In this document: piece after piece, positions 37,511 to 53,177 of the stretch | Position numbering within the stretch: position 1 is the stretch's first letter | Layout of the letters: each line of letters opens with the position of its first letter | DNA from: Sipunculus nudus | Taxonomy: Eukaryota > Annelida > Sipuncula > Golfingiida > Sipunculidae | Length of the DNA stretch: 64,000 bases | Direction: 5' to 3' | NCBI GenBank assembly: GCA_026874595.1 | Contig: CM049307.1 | Span: forward strand, 76,358,643-76,422,642 | The notes under the pieces: generated by a model | What the model saw: only the letters and a program-made list of their open reading frames with translations | The model's database searches: none | Told to the model about the DNA's origin: nothing | Made by a program: the position numbers and the translations under genes

Positions 37511-37597
37511 GGGGGGGGGGCGGGGGGAGGGGGGGGGGCCGTTCTGGATCCGCCTCTTGGAAGTGATCAATTGGTCATGATACCCCCCCCCCCCCCC
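37511..37597. repeat. G-run and C-run flanking a GGATCCGCCTC motif
   Basis: A G-rich block (37511-37538, almost pure G) is followed by CCGTTCTGGATCCGCCTCTT and then a run of 15 C (37583-37597). The G and C runs could pair as a hairpin, or the G block could form a quadruplex. Confidence 0.7.
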
Positions 37598-39438
37598 TCT
37601 TGTTATCATCCCCCCTGCTATTCAGAGAATAATATTTATATATTGAAAAAGAAATATATCAATAATTAAAGTTAGACTTATAATAAAAGCTGATTTAAAA
37701 TGTAATATCGACGGACTTCATTACATTCAAAGGAAATATTCCCTTAAAATAAATAAATAGGAATTATATGCCTTCCAACTATTTTAAGAAAGGTATAATG
37801 TTTTCACCTATGTTTTATTTATGTTTATTTTCAAGATATCTCCTTAAAATATGAGTCATTTGGATCGAATTTCGATGGAGTCTTGAGGAAAATAAGCATT
37901 GGTTGAAATTAAGTTGTTAGGCCAGATCCGTTGTATATAGACCCGGAGTAATTTTCCTCCTGTGGATGACCTCTCTCAATCCAGTATAATCGCTTCATTA
38001 TCACGTGTAACCATAGAGATTATAATCATACTATGCCTGTGATCTTAGTGTGTATTCACTACAAGAGCGGACAATGTTTGACTCCCATGCAATACAGGTA
38101 TAGTGTGTTTAACGAGACATGTCTATCTGATCTCTTTATGTTCAGCCAGGGCGGTAGTAGCTTTTCTGGTCAGAGTGCTCCTATTGATTAAATGTCGTTT
38201 TAAAAAATAAATTATCGGTAAATTAAAAATTCGTTCAGATTTCCTGCCCTTCTTACGAAAATGAAAATATCATTGGAAAACTCTTTCTGAATGTAGATTT
38301 GAGAAAAATACATGATTTCAGTCATGCCCTTTGGTTAAAGAATAGGAAAAGTGCATTATAAGTGACTTGCGTTGGATAGGCTTCTTTGCTGATGGTCTGT
38401 TCTAATATGTCTTGCCCCATATATACGGAACATAAATGATGATTTTATAAACAGACATAGAAGTAGTCCTGGGAAAAAGAAATCCAACATCAAAGAAATA
38501 TAAAGTAAAACAATTTGTAGCAGGTCACCTGTACCGTAATTTTACCCAAACTATTGTAAAGTAGTATGAATATTTTGGTTATTTAATGTAATAAGAATCT
38601 ACAGAATCGACTTTTCTATAAATATCTGATATGTTTTAAATTTTAAAAGTCCAGGATTTGTTTAATTTTATTGATATATTTAAGTAAACTTGATGATTTT
38701 TCCCCATACAACTCCGCACGGATTTAACGTGGCATGCATTGCCACGAATAATGGTATATATATATTATACATGGTCATTTTCATAAATTTCATTCCATGT
38801 GGCTGAACGTTGTGAAACAATTACCAGGCCCGTGCACACAGCAAAACAGAATTAGGAGGAGAAGTATGCAATGAATGCCTGTCAATTTAATGATATGTTT
38901 ACCTGGACATAATGTGTCGAGTCAGTTGGCAGATAGAGGGCGGGACTGGTCTCCATTCACAGAGTCCACCTGAACAAGCAGTGCGTGTAAACTCTGGTTA
39001 AGAAACCACTCAACAAGCTGCCTGTGTTGTTGGTTTCATGGACTCGCTTTGCCCGCGCTGATCAAAGCCATAGCAGACGACACTTCAGTAATCTCACTCT
39101 CGGCGGTTCCGCTGCCGTTACAACACCCGTTATTATGTCGGAAATTTTGTAAGAGGAAAGTTCCGTAATTTATATCCATCAAATAAAAGTAGTGCCAGCA
39201 GCTCGGAAGCACTTCGGGCTCTGTGATGTGCTGGAACGCGTGCTCAACTGTTTAGATAATCTCGTCAGGTGAATTGTGATCTCATCAAAGCAAACTTTAA
39301 ATTGTCAGAGTAAACAAAGGCTGAGTACGTTCTGCCAAAGTGGAGACGGCCTTTGTAGGTGAAACATTTATACCACAGTAGAGCTCCTTGCGTAACAGAC
39401 GACACCCCAAGGATTGGAAGCCTGGATTTACTGATAGA

Positions 39439-42218
39439 ATGAAAGGTGGCTGGTTCGCGATGCTTGTTCGTCTGCTATTATTCACATGTATCTGGTAGGT
39501 ATTGTTCACGTGATTTCTTGATGTTTATCTTTTCATGAAATCTTAAACATAAACAGTTGTATCAAGCATTTAAAAATAAAGGAAATTCCAAAAATTTAAG
39601 AAAGGTCACGAACTGACACCTTGCTCAAAAGACAGGGGGGGGGGGGGGGATTAAAGAAAATATGACCATCTAAAATAATTTAAAAATCAAATTGTCACCT
39701 CTGTTAAGATTATGTTTTCTCTTGTGCTTGTCTGTTTCACTGTTGGTAGGTTCGGTAGTTGCATTTAATATTCGTGCGGGTGAATCCACTAGGCTTGATT
39801 TTGCATGCGAACGTCATTCTAGCTAATCCTTTTATCATTTGACCTTTGGATGTCCTGAATGGAGATGAACACGAACTGAGGAGACAGAAAACATAAAAGC
39901 CTGATGTAATTATTCATGAAGTAAATAATTACTTAACATTCCTCTGATCCAATTGCCTTTACAATGTTTAATGTGTCGGGGGGGGGGGGGGGGGTAAGGG
40001 GCATTGGACCACATATTGTCTATCCTTGTCCATTAGTAAATCACAAACTAACACGTATTTAAAAGCAGTACTAATAGAGATCCATTTGACCACCTGTAAT
40101 ATTGGCGTTGGTGGCCAAAATGTAGCGACATCACAATCAAATTAATCAGTTTTGAATATGGACTGGATGCCAGATGGTTAGAGCCAGGTATTTGGGCGAC
40201 TGGTATAGTTTCGTTGTTCTTTGTGACCGCACTTTTACCAGCAGCGCCAGAGAGACTCAACTCCTATGTACCTTTAATAGTAGTTTTATTAAGGACCTGC
40301 GAATTAAGTGCCTGGCTGGATAGCGGTTGATCAATTTACAGGCGTAAAGCGCCAACATTACTACTTCCTGTGACAAGCTGTTACGGGAGTAAATCTGTAT
40401 CGAATTTTTTTTTTCTCTTAACTATTTATACTCTGTTGTCACGCGACTGTTCATGTAGTAAAAGGCTACAATCTGGTGTCGTCCTGTCCTTGTCACATAA
40501 CTATGGTATTTTTGTCTCCCGAATATAAAGAATCCTCATGAAATGTGATACATCGCTGGTAGATGTTTATTTCTAATTTTCTTTGGCTCTGAAACCTTAT
40601 TTTTCCTCGCTTGATTAAAATAATTCTGATAAAAGCATTTGTTTCTTTTAAAGTCCACATTTTCTTATAAATTAGATTGATACCTCTATTTCTTTCTCTA
40701 CAATATTCCAGTATCGTCCCATTATTTAGGTAAATAACCTGTTTTTATAAGGGCCAAAAAAGGTAAGACTTTTTTTTATTTTTTACCTTTTTGATAAAAA
40801 TGTCATATGATAATGGTAAAGCACGATAATAACATATTTTTTTGCGCAACAGGCAAAAGCACTTCAATACAAAGGAAGTCTTATCAAAATTATATTTTTT
40901 ATTTGCTTGTAATATGAAAATCAAAATAAAAAATTGTTGATGCAGGGGGTTACAATTGACGCGGGCGTTGCCTGAAAAACTTACGTTTTTTAAGGCCTAA
41001 TGTCTTCTTTTTCCATACACCAAAAGTAGTGTTCTATGATTCAGATGAATCTTTTGCGTGTTTTTTTCTGTTTTCTCTCAAATATAAAGTACCGGACTAT
41101 TACAAATATATCGTTAATGTTTTTCTGTCTTCTATCTCTTAAACCTTTAGTATCGTGATACTACTTAACTTAATATCTCTGACACGTTTTATACATTTTC
41201 TTTATCTCTCTCACATGACAAATTATAATGGTCACGTTATATAATCTACCTCTGTAGCACACTTACACGTTTCCTGTACCGTTAAAATCTCTCAAACAGC
41301 CCTGCTCACCTAACTTTAGGAGGTCGTTTCCCGTGTCACCATTTACACCATGGTTAATGGTGTGCTTGAATGTTAGCAAAAAACTAATCAAAATGAAACA
41401 ATATCCGCGAAACATATTGAAAGGATAGGACATTAGCCTAAAAAGAGGTAATTAAATGCTGATGAGGATCAGGATAAAAGGACGGATTCAGTATTATTCT
41501 CTAACCTTGGTGGAGGTGTGCGCTCTGTTGATGTCAATCTAGTTTCCATGCAGCATATAATATGAACTGAATTTTCAAATAATTGCATGACTTTTCTTTC
41601 TATTTCAGTTTCTGGATAAGGTTTTGTGGAGCAGCTGATACAAATGCAGACATCGTGAAAGATATGTTACAGACACCAGGCTATAACAAGGACGTGAGAC
41701 CAGGTGAACAATTAGGTATAGGGGCTAGCTTTTCTGCTTTTTCTTTTGCACTTTTAGCACCCTCTAGTTCACAGGTTTCAGATGTACATATATAGATGTA
41801 ATTAGGATGTACATATATAGATGACATCTCGCGTAAAAAACGGTAACCATGCAATAATTAGTTTAGGTGGCTCTGGTTGACTGTAGGTCCTCATCCTTAG
41901 AAGGCTTAAAGAAATTCGACTTAACGGTTCATTTTATATATATTTCTTAAATAAGAAGAGAATAAACGTTTGTATAAGAAATGTTAACATTATTGCAAGT
42001 CTAAGACCTAGTATGCAACTGATACAAATATTCTTAGTAGTGTGACTGACAGTTTCGGTGCTGCCTGTTCCGATTTTGAAAAGAAAAGTGTGCAGGAAGA
42101 TAAGAAAAAATCATCATTATATTATGTAACTATAGAGTATGTAAAAAGTAAATACCAGTATCAAAATGCGCAACCTGTACACAATGTTTACTGAATGTGA
42201 TGTGAATTAAGTAGTGTG

Positions 42219-42268
<50 letters not shown>

Positions 42269-45200
42269 GTATTTGTCATTTTGTTGAGCATTAGCGAGAT
42301 CCTCCAACTGTGTTCTCAACAAAATTACCATTATTGTGAATCACTGACAAAGTACGTTCTGAGATAAATGTGTGAACGGTCAAAATTCACCCTTTTGAAT
42401 ATGAACCATGGTTTTAGAAAAAAATGTAGTTTAAAGGTATTAATACTAGAAGAATGTAAGGAAATGTGAAAAATGTAGTATTAACTGAAATACAAGTATA
42501 ATATACAAAATATAATATAATAAAATTTTGTAGCTGCAAGGAATTTTGACTATATAGTTATATTATTCATAGTAGAAGTGTCAGAAAGACATCTGCCCCT
42601 GCATTTTTGCTCGTATTTCACTGTTAATTAAATTCAAAAGGGGGAAAAAATTCGTATCAGAATTAAGGAGACAAAGATCTTAAAATGACCATCGTTTTGT
42701 ATGTGCGCGTGCGAGTGAGTGCCTGAGCTCCTGCATGTATAAGGCGCCCTTGCAAAACTGCATAGGTATGAAATATTGTATAGTTATATATGAAATTATA
42801 AATTCTTTAATTTTTACGCAACCGTTGTTGATCTGTAGGTATTCATTTACTACAGTTCTTTCCCTCCATTTGTTCATAGTTAAGCTTAAAATCCATGCTC
42901 GTGTATATATACGTGAACTGCGAGAAGTTTGCAGCAGTAAGATGAGTCGGGAATTCCTAAAATACCATTGCCTGTTTTCTGTGTAGATAATAAGTGCAAC
43001 GCTACGTATGTTGTGTATGGTGGTAAAAATCGGGAACGCGGTCTGCGCAACTGTTTCCTGATGTGGACTACCTGGAAGTAAGCCACAAAAATCAGAATTG
43101 CCATTTTGGGGTCTCTTGTCTGTAAAGGATATTAATTTTTACCCCCTCCTTCACCTGCATGGTACTCAACTATAGGAATTCTGCCACAACATCTGAAAAG
43201 TACGTCACATAAGATATATTTTTGAACGTCTGAAAAGAATTCACAGATGCATATACGCGCACATGGGTTTTAAGCAACAATAATCTACTACAACCAATCA
43301 ACCTGAGATACACTAATTGTCAGAGATTTTCACACTTTTTATTATTTAAATGCACAGGCACGATCACGATGTGCACGTTTTTATTTTATTGAGAAATCAC
43401 TGGTTTTACAGCATGCAGTTAAAAGCAACAAATCAGTTTTTTAAAGAGTTTATAATGATCACTGCACCTGTTATAATTACACTTTCATGTTCCATGCCTA
43501 CTAGTCCGCTTAAGGTATAGTAATGAGTATCCCTGGCAAAAACTCCCAAAATTAAAATCAACCATAAAGCTGTTTCAAATGCATATAAGACCCAAATCAA
43601 ATATATATCAGTTTAAACCTAGAATATAGCTCTTACTAATGGAATATGTATTCATGAAATTCACCAAATTTTCTTACATTTTTGAAAATTTTAAATTTTG
43701 GAATGGTACACACTTTTTAGCAATCTGTAACAGCAAACCACTTTTTGATGGTCTAATTATATCAAATTACATGACAATATCTCAAAATATTTTTTTATTT
43801 GCTTTACAATTTATTTTTCACATCTAAAAATGATATTAAGATTTTTTCAATGAGTCAAAAATTAAAAATTCAATTTTAAGTTAGAAGGAGACAAAATACA
43901 AAAAAAAAAACAAAAAAAAAAAAAGAAACCCGGGGCTTGTTACTGGTTGTTTAAAAATGCGTACCATTAAAATGAAAAAGAACGTGAATTTTGTAAATAC
44001 ATATACCATGAGAATGAGATATATGTACTGGGTGTAAACTGATATAAAGTACTTTTTGAGGTCTAATATTCATTTTAAACAGCCTTTTGATTAATTTTAG
44101 ATTTAAGGGTTTTTGCCAGCGATGCCACCTTCAGTCTCAGAACTGTGTCACAAATCTGGTTAAACAATGTTTTACAGTTGTTCCTTAATATTAACTGAAC
44201 TGTTGCTCTAGGACACTTGTCGTGGAAATAATCTGAAAGCTAAAAAGATTATCTCTACAAGGTTGTCTAGGAAAATGTATTTTATAAGTTTTATATATTT
44301 TATCTTTAATACGATATTTATTGTTCAAAACATGAAGTTTTCATATATGGAGTTGTAGAGGATTTTTCGTTTCTTTTTGCCTGTCTTTAATTAGAAGCCT
44401 TTATTTTGAAGAAACTGAAAAAGATAAAAAAAAATCAATCAATTATAAAATAATAATTTTCAGAGTTAAGACCTCAAATAAAAAGTATTTTTTTACATAT
44501 ATTTTAACATGATCCCAAAAAAAATTCTCTAGCTATTACAGGTATGATTGCTTCTTGCTTATTTAGTCAAATATAGGAATTTCATTAAAATATTTTAAAA
44601 TCTAAAATAAAAAACAAATTTAGAAACTCCAAACTCTCTATATACAAAAAGTAGATCACATTGTCAGCCTTTAGAATACGTAGATGCTAAGGGGGTGCCA
44701 GACCAGTACTGTGTAAAATATTCAAACCACCTAAAACAATGCTTACATATGCTCCGATAGAAATTATATTTCTTCGCTTTAGCCCTGATTTCTTGCAATT
44801 CATTTTGTATATAGAATCGTACTTTTACTTTAATGTACATAGTTCTTATATTTTTACAAATATACATAAAAGAGGTATTGGGACAATGGTTTTGTATGTA
44901 TACTCTATATATACTGTTTTTAAATCGTATCTATTATTCTTTTAATGAGCCGCTACTTTGGTTTATATATACTATGTATGCTATACTTACTGTTCGGAAG
45001 TCCTTGATAGAGGACTTGAAGAAAAAAACATATGCATATACATATTATCCTCGTAGATGCCAGTTTTTTTTATAAATTATATAAGTTATTCTCGCAGGTG
45101 CTGATACAGTGAGTTATATATTCCTAGTAGGTACCGGAACAGTAACTTTTTAAAGTATTTCTTTTATCCTCGAAGGTGTTGCGGCAGTGGTTTATAATTA

Positions 45201-47929
45201 AAATGTTTATTATGCCAGGACAACGATTCATATATTGTTTATTATCGTCTTAGGTGCTGGGACGGTGATTTACATTGACATGTTTATACTGAGCATCAGT
45301 TCTATCAGTGAAGTCAACATGGTGAGTACCTCTATTTTGCCTTGTATCATACATATCTCCTAAGATTATACCCTCACCTGACTGATCTGTTTTCTAAGTG
45401 AAGGTACAGGGCTGCCACATTGTGATTAAATATATATTCCGATTGAGGGGTCTTTGCAATCATGCAAGCCCTTGAAGTGTCGGGAACGATGACAAGCTCG
45501 CCTTAAAGGGGTCATTCTTCATATTTCCCTCAAACCATGAGGGATTTGATATTATTTAGGTGTATCATAGCGCCATCGGAAACAACGCCAGTGTACTTGG
45601 TCCATGTTTAGAACGAGAATTTTGGTACTTTAGATAAAATGACCATTAACATTAATAGAAATCAATTGACCATTTGCTTCTTTTGTAAGGACTCAGTGCT
45701 TCCGGGAGGTTCCCGGTTCGAGTTCTGATATAGTTTCAAAAGCAAATAGTGAAATCTGGATAGAGATGTCCGAGGTTCGCTTTAATGTCATAAGGGCAGG
45801 CATGACTTCTCGACTATCTCCAGTCGGTGCAAATGAAATTAGAAATCTGGAGGTGCCTGTAATAATTTTTCATTTTTATCGTATGGCTTACCTCATCTTC
45901 ACCCAAAAGAGAGTGCCAGTAGACTACCCACAGGACATGGATCAATCATCTGAAAGATACTATTACGTCTCATTATAACCAAGTTACGGATTGTTTGGAG
46001 CTGTACAACTTGATGATGCACTGGGAAACATATGGGGCATGACAGGTCTAAATATATTGATTAATCATTAGTTCATTTTTGTTAAACAATAGACTGCTCT
46101 CACGACTCATTTTAGATTTTCCAATCAGGATTTAAATCGTGTTATCATTACGTCCTTCAATTACCCGAGGATATATTCTAAGGAAATTTAAGAACTGAAA
46201 AAACTTGTTTTTAAACATTCCTTGGTCAGCATAAAATGAAACCTACAAAAGCAGTTGTAGGCCAAGGGACTAGATAAATCGGAGGGAGAGGCCTTTCAAT
46301 TTTAAAATTGAATCATTAGCAGTTGATATTCACTTTTGGCGTCAACATTTAATTCTGAAACCATATGAGATGATCTGAAGTTGGCACTTCCAATGTGATA
46401 AGGAAAAAATTCTATGCTATATGTCATATTTTTATTGATAATATTTAGATATTATCAATCAATTCTGGATCGTAATATAACAAATTATTTAGTGTACATT
46501 TATCATAGATATCAGAAGGAATGTTAGCAAGCCAGAGCCAATTAAATTATAGTGTATAGCATTGATATTTGTAAATAATAAAATTCAGTTATTTTCTTGT
46601 CTGCATAAAGGTGTTTTTTTAAATCGAGAATTTTCCCTTTACATCTGCACGAATAGTCACCCTAATCAACCACATATATATCTTAAATATACCCTAATTG
46701 CCCAGGTGGCTTTACTCAAGTTTAGCATGGGTGCATGATTTAACAAAGATACGTGTGCGGGAGTTTGCGGGCATGCCGGCGTATTGACGTCTGGATGCAT
46801 GTTTATGACGGGTAGCAGGTAGTTAAGTCAATATATTAGCGTGAACAGCCGGTATCGACTGTAACATCTGCTCGCCTGTAACAGCAAACAGGTACCAGCG
46901 CCAGGACTCTGTCCAAGGTGTGATGGCGATCATTAATAAAGGCCATGATAATGGTCAATAACATTCTACAGGGGACCACCATGAAACATCCGGCAAAGAC
47001 CGTGTTGGATGGTAATTACCATCCTACATGTACACTTGCGAGGTCAAAAGCTCTGTAATTTTGAAATCCCATAATAATCTCGGGATCTCATTTTATTTAG
47101 ATATAGTTAAGTTATGGTAAGCTTGTACTCTTAAATACGTTTATATTCCTGAATAATACAGGAAGAGTACACAAATTTATGTCCGTACGACACGTTCTTA
47201 CTGGTAATGGCGTAGCGCCTGCTAGCTGTACCTAAAATGACCTGGATTTATTGCACTACCTGTGTTACCGACTGTGTTTCGCTTGGTCGCAAAAATTTTA
47301 ATATCATAATGTCCGAACAATGATAACAAAGCTCCCGTTAAAAGAATCAACGACTGGTCACGGTATAAAAACAAAACTCAGGCAGGCGATGAGACATTTC
47401 ATGTCACGAGATGTTTCGCCGCTGAAGGCGGTTAGTTGGTTGACTGTTTGTTCCTGTGGTATTAAACCAACGAATGTGGAATAAATACATAAAAACACTA
47501 TACATTTGTCCGGTCGGGACAGTTTTTGACATAGAAAAGATGCTACCTTTCAACCCGACTTCAACATTTAAGTTCAAACCTGTCTCCGAGATATCGCTAG
47601 GCCATATAATCCCATGAATATAATATAATGGAAGTACGTCCATGTTGACAGATTTCATCCTACCTTTAACTAACTAATCTGAATACGATTTCAAATGAGC
47701 GGGGATAATCTAGAACGGGTTTAATAAAATAATCGCTACACCGGCACTGTGATGTGCGGTATCAGAATTTTGCATTATCCCGATTCACAAACTCTAAAAT
47801 ATGCCTCGAAGATGTGGGTATACATACTATGTACCTGAAAACTATACGTGAAAACAAACCCTGCAATATATTAAATGCTACTCAAGGTTATGGTCACACT
47901 GCTAATGGAGAATTTTACTACAGGTCTGG

Positions 47930-47961
<32 letters not shown>

Positions 47962-50900
47962 CCGCCTGAAAGTGTTCAGAGTCATTACTATAGTGGAACC
48001 TATCTGAAGACCACCTTCTGTTACGACCAACTGTTTATTTATACCTGCCAGTCCCACGTTTGGTCTTATTACACAGGTTCTACTCCATATGTCCGTGACC
48101 TTCCCGCCTTTTATTCGCTAGTCTTTTAACAGAGCATATAATTTTAGTGTCAAGCTGATATATAGGTGAGATATACTGGTTCACTGTATATTAATTTGCA
48201 CATAAAGAGATCACTCTGCTGTTAATTAGGAAGATATGACAAATCTTAGCTGCGAGTGGCGTGACATGGTAAATGTATTTCAAGTACATGGACCTTTCAG
48301 AGTTTTGATGGGACTTTGCTAACAGATATATAGGTGTTCTCATAGTGTCCGACAGTGGAGAATAGAAGCATGGTTATGTCAATATTTGTGTCGCTACCAA
48401 TACTTTACAGCGACAGTTATTAACAAACCCGCCGACACGTATACACACCAAACACATTGTTCCATTCAGTGCTCCTTTACTCTCCAAACTGTATAACGGA
48501 TTCCACGCCCATACGGGGTCCATTGTGCTAATGCTTGGGTCGCTATTTTGACGCAAGTCACGGTGTTCTTGATCTCTTTGCGATTGGCCATGGCGACCTT
48601 TCAACATAAATATCTTGTGTACATATCATTTAACAGATCCCGCTGTACATTATTACACTACGTGAGGAAATAGGTATTGATTGTTTGTTGTCCTTTCAAT
48701 AGATCACTGTGCGCTATTAGTTACTGTTTGTGTTCCTTTATTAATATATCTAAGGTGTAAATTCCATACGCTGTTGGCACTGACAGTGAGAATATAATAA
48801 TTTTTTAAGTATTATCACTTTGGCGGTACACGTATGACAGTGAATACAATGCTATTAGCATTTATGATTTTGGAATCCTTACAGTCGCATATGTCCTTGA
48901 CCTGGCGGCCATTTTATAAAAGCGCATTGGTTAGACAAATAGAGAGATTTACATAATCTGGTTATTGTCTCCAACAGCAAACAAACCGGGATTTTTGTAT
49001 TTCGTCTAGATAAGGTCAAGATCTGTGGCTTTAAGTTAATCATACCGTCAAAACACTTGATTAGCTAATCTGAAAATCGTCATGTTCCAAATTTATATTG
49101 CACAATGATGTGGGCGATAAGTCTTTAAAACTTTGTTTTAGGACATTCAACATTCCCAGGACGAACCTATGCTCGTAGTGTCTAATCAAGAGTACATTTC
49201 CTACGATCCGAGAAGTGTCTATAGACACGGTAGCAGCCTTCACTGTCAACCATTCGTTTTTTTCGCATATTTTTACAATAAATCAGTTTCAGTAAGGTTT
49301 TTACCAAAATATCGAAAAATATCGATATTTGAAAATGATATCGAGATACGCAATATGCAAATCCCTGTATCGCGATATACCTTTATATCGATATGCAAAC
49401 ACTTTTCGTTTTTAACTATATACAACTTGTTACGGTCATGCGGAATCTGGAAAATATATAGTATCCTTCTCAAGTGCATCAAATGTAATTCCATTAACTT
49501 ACGTGCAACCTGGAAGCACGTTTGAAGCTGTTGAAGAGTTAAGAGTATGTGTGGTGAAACTCGTTCCTTTTAGCAGGTGTAGTACTGCTGGTCAAGATTT
49601 GTTGTTAGCAGATCGATTATATGAGAAAACTAAGAACTCTAAATTAGACTGCAAGGGGACCAATTTAATAATGGCTGTGCTGCTGCTGCAAGGACCGGCC
49701 ACAAATTTCTGGGAGCAATTCCTGGTTTTAATGTTTATGCCTTCATCGGGTATTGCGGAAGTTTACCCTCATCACTGAGGCTGTACAGTGGTTATGCAGT
49801 CAGTCCTGGACTTCATCCAGTCTGTCAGCTTTTCAGTCTGTGTATAGGGAGTTAAACATTTTGGTTCCTAAGTGATAGATTTTAAGTTTTATGAAATATG
49901 GTCCCTGAATGCAATGTTCATTGCATTTTGACGTAGACCAAAGGTCTAGCCATGAAAACATGACACCCAGGCTTCTAAACTAATTGATGGGGGCCTGTTA
50001 GTCCAACAGAATAACGTCACTTTATGTCTTACCTCGGAAAAATATCAGTTCGACAAGCAGATGAAAACGGAAAAGTACTGTTAGGAATGGCGTCCAGATC
50101 TGCATGTACTAGAATTGATACGAACCCAATAGCTTGTACTGCCACCCCGACGTCTTCAGTAAATTAAAAATCGACGTTTGGGTGGCAGGCAATCGTTAAC
50201 CAAGGTCCAAATGAGAATATCATATACATTAAATATTATGTCCAGCCGACCAGTTTGTCAAGAGGTTTAGTTAATATTTCAATGTGGCTAGAGATAATTT
50301 GAGTGAATTGTGATTATTACTACAAAATTTTCAGATAATTGTCAATTATGTTTACAAACATTTTGCGATAAAACTATGAATTGTAATGTAATTAAGATTT
50401 TAAACATTTTGCTTATTTGCTATGTAACGACTTTAGATATATCACCAACATTTTCGCTTTGTTTGTTCAAGTTAGAGTTAAATTTTGCAATATGCCAGCA
50501 TTGGTGGAGGTTTGCCTTTTTTGGGTGCTAATGTCGTTAGCAGTTATCCGTCATTGCCAGGTTTGAGCTTTTTCTTCAACGATTTAGGTCCATGGCCTTT
50601 CTGTGACATTGAATGGGAACGAGGCTAGGAGTATTTTACAATTTTGCCTCGGAGGCAAAGGCGTGGTTCTAACCGCTGACCGTCTGTTTTAAAGTTCAAT
50701 GCTTTATTCTCTAGGCAAACCAGTCTTGTTTTGCATTAGCTGTAACGGTTTCTTTAAGGGTATATTATAGGACATATTAAAACCACACAGACTTGGTAAA
50801 TAGCATCCAAAGCAGCATAAAATAATGCATAAAGAGTCCAGCTCTAGTCCAAGAGGCAAGGGCCAGACCCTTAAGTTCAGTCTTTGACTATCCTGTTTGT

Positions 50901-53116
50901 AAGCTTTAAACCCATCATTAAATCCTAAAACCACATCAGATGTACATACCTTAACAGAGGACCATTTACTTGTTTGAAATTCGGGATGCATTACAGAAAT
51001 TTATCGACATAAAAACTTCAGTAATTATTTATGATAAGCATAACAGTTTTTTTTTCTGTCTTTGACTTGAACATATCTCTTAATTTTAGAACTGCACAAA
51101 TCTAGAATACCACGTGCACATTTTCCAATTTCAACTAGACAAATAGGGGTCATCTGCACGTAAAGATATGCCCTGTTTTTTTATCCTGAGTTAAGGGGTG
51201 TTTCCATGTGCGCGTATATGTTTGAAAATTCGCTCATATGATTTTTTATTGAAGTGTTTCCATGTGTCCGTCAGCGGATTTGCGTATGTGCGCAAACTGG
51301 GCCTGTGTGAACTCAGGGATTCAGGGTAAAATGACGTCACTTCAGCATCTTTTTGTGGAAGGCCTGCTCAATCCACTGTACAAATATTCTAGTCTGCCAG
51401 TTCAAGCATATACGCATATACACGCACAGAAAAACATATCTATTTTAACTCAGATGAGTGAAAGTCATCTGAGCTACAGCGATCACTCTTTGTCCGTCGT
51501 CCGTCTGTCCGTGAATCCGTCCGTCTGTCCGTCGTGCCGTCTATCCGGCCGTTAACCAGGCATAATCGTAACCGCTGGACCTGGAATCTTCTAACCTGAA
51601 ATGCAGGATGTCCAATGAAAGGTCTCCTTGGAAACCTGAAATTAGGTCTCTGTTTACAATATCCTCAGAGCTATGGGGCTCATGTCTTTTGACTTCTGAC
51701 TTTATTAGATTTTGCCCATAATCGAACTCGAGCGAGTTTATCTATAGGTAAGTAATTATGGTGAGTTTTGCGAAAATCCGTCGAAGCTTGGTAAGGCATA
51801 AAAAGGCACCAGAAATTGATGGACGGACTGACAGCCAAACGGACTGACCGTTGGTTTTCCATAATACGTCCTGTCATAGACGGGCGTGTAATAACAGTTA
51901 TAAACTTAGTGTTATATTTGCTTAATTACCCTCGCTTATTTAGCTACTTATAGCCATATTTCGTGTTCTGGTCTTCTTGGAATTTTACTATATGCTTTTG
52001 GCGAAGATTTGGAGGTCAGGTGCACACTGGCTCCCACCCGTCTCGTAAACTCGTATTTAAAGCGTGAGATCAATATGGACCTATATGTATAGATTTGACT
52101 TCATCTGCAATAATGTACCTAGTTACACCATACACTAACAAAAATATAGGTGCAAAATATTGAATAATACCGTAAATCATGAGTTTTTACCAATCGCTGC
52201 CTTCCACCTCTTGTCTGAACTAAATTATGTATAACTTCCTATCAGAAACCATTTAAACCGTCGTAAATATGGATCACGTGTCAGTAAATAATGTATTTGC
52301 CGAGTGCACAGAATTGTGGGCGAATGCCTCATGTATCCTGAATGAAAAATTAGACCATATATAGACTGGAGATGTGTTGGTGACCGTTGATCAAAAGTAT
52401 CACAGCAGCTTTTTACCTAACATTTGTTCATTATACTCACCATGTGTGCCATGGGGATAGTTTTCTCGCGAGCATATATAAATATATCTATGACAATTCA
52501 GATTAATTCTATTTTTTCTTATTATTTCTATTTCTTAACTAGAATGAGGTTGATTTTGCGATGCAACAACATATACATGTCTCTCCTTCTCTATTAGCCT
52601 TCAAGCCCCAAATTTGAGGAAAAAATACAGACTACTTCCAAAGTCACAACATTACAAATACATGTAATTTCTATTCCGCTTGATTTGACCTTGAAGTTCA
52701 ATGTCGCCGGTTATTGAACACTTCCGAAATTTTGATATAAACGTTTCACGAGCTGAATTTCAAGAAAAATATACTGAGAGGTTTAACATTTAAAGCGTTC
52801 ACAAATAATTTCTATTCTGGCTTTTTTTACCTTCGATCTTATCAAACAACTTGGTTGAAACAATTAGTGTTTCAAATTTGAGGGGAAAAATGCGATACTT
52901 TAAACGTTAAGGGAAACGTTAGAAGAAACATGAAAGAAGAAACACTAAATGGAAGCTTAAAAAATCTTGATTTGTGAAGTTGTATGTTTAATATACCTGG
53001 CATGTTAATGTCCCTTTAAATTTGATTAGAGTAGCTTTGCCTTGAATTGAAATGGTAAGAAATTTATTTTTGAGAAAAAAAAAATGTTCTCGTTTTATAT
53101 TCGGCATACTTATATA

Positions 53117-53177
<61 letters not shown>

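Larger units (their letters stand above)
34140..39438. other. Intergenic region upstream of the ligand-gated channel gene
   Basis: No host exon recognised. A 174-codon open frame at 34145-34669 has no identifiable motif and is probably chance. The region contains a (TA)n tract, repeat fragments and G/C runs listed separately. The last few hundred bases should include the promoter and 5' UTR of the channel gene, but no core promoter motif stands out. Confidence 0.5.

Noticed and set aside
50704-50991. 95-codon - strand frame in intron 3 as a gene
   Set aside because: It has a hydrophobic stretch but no recognisable family or splice support.
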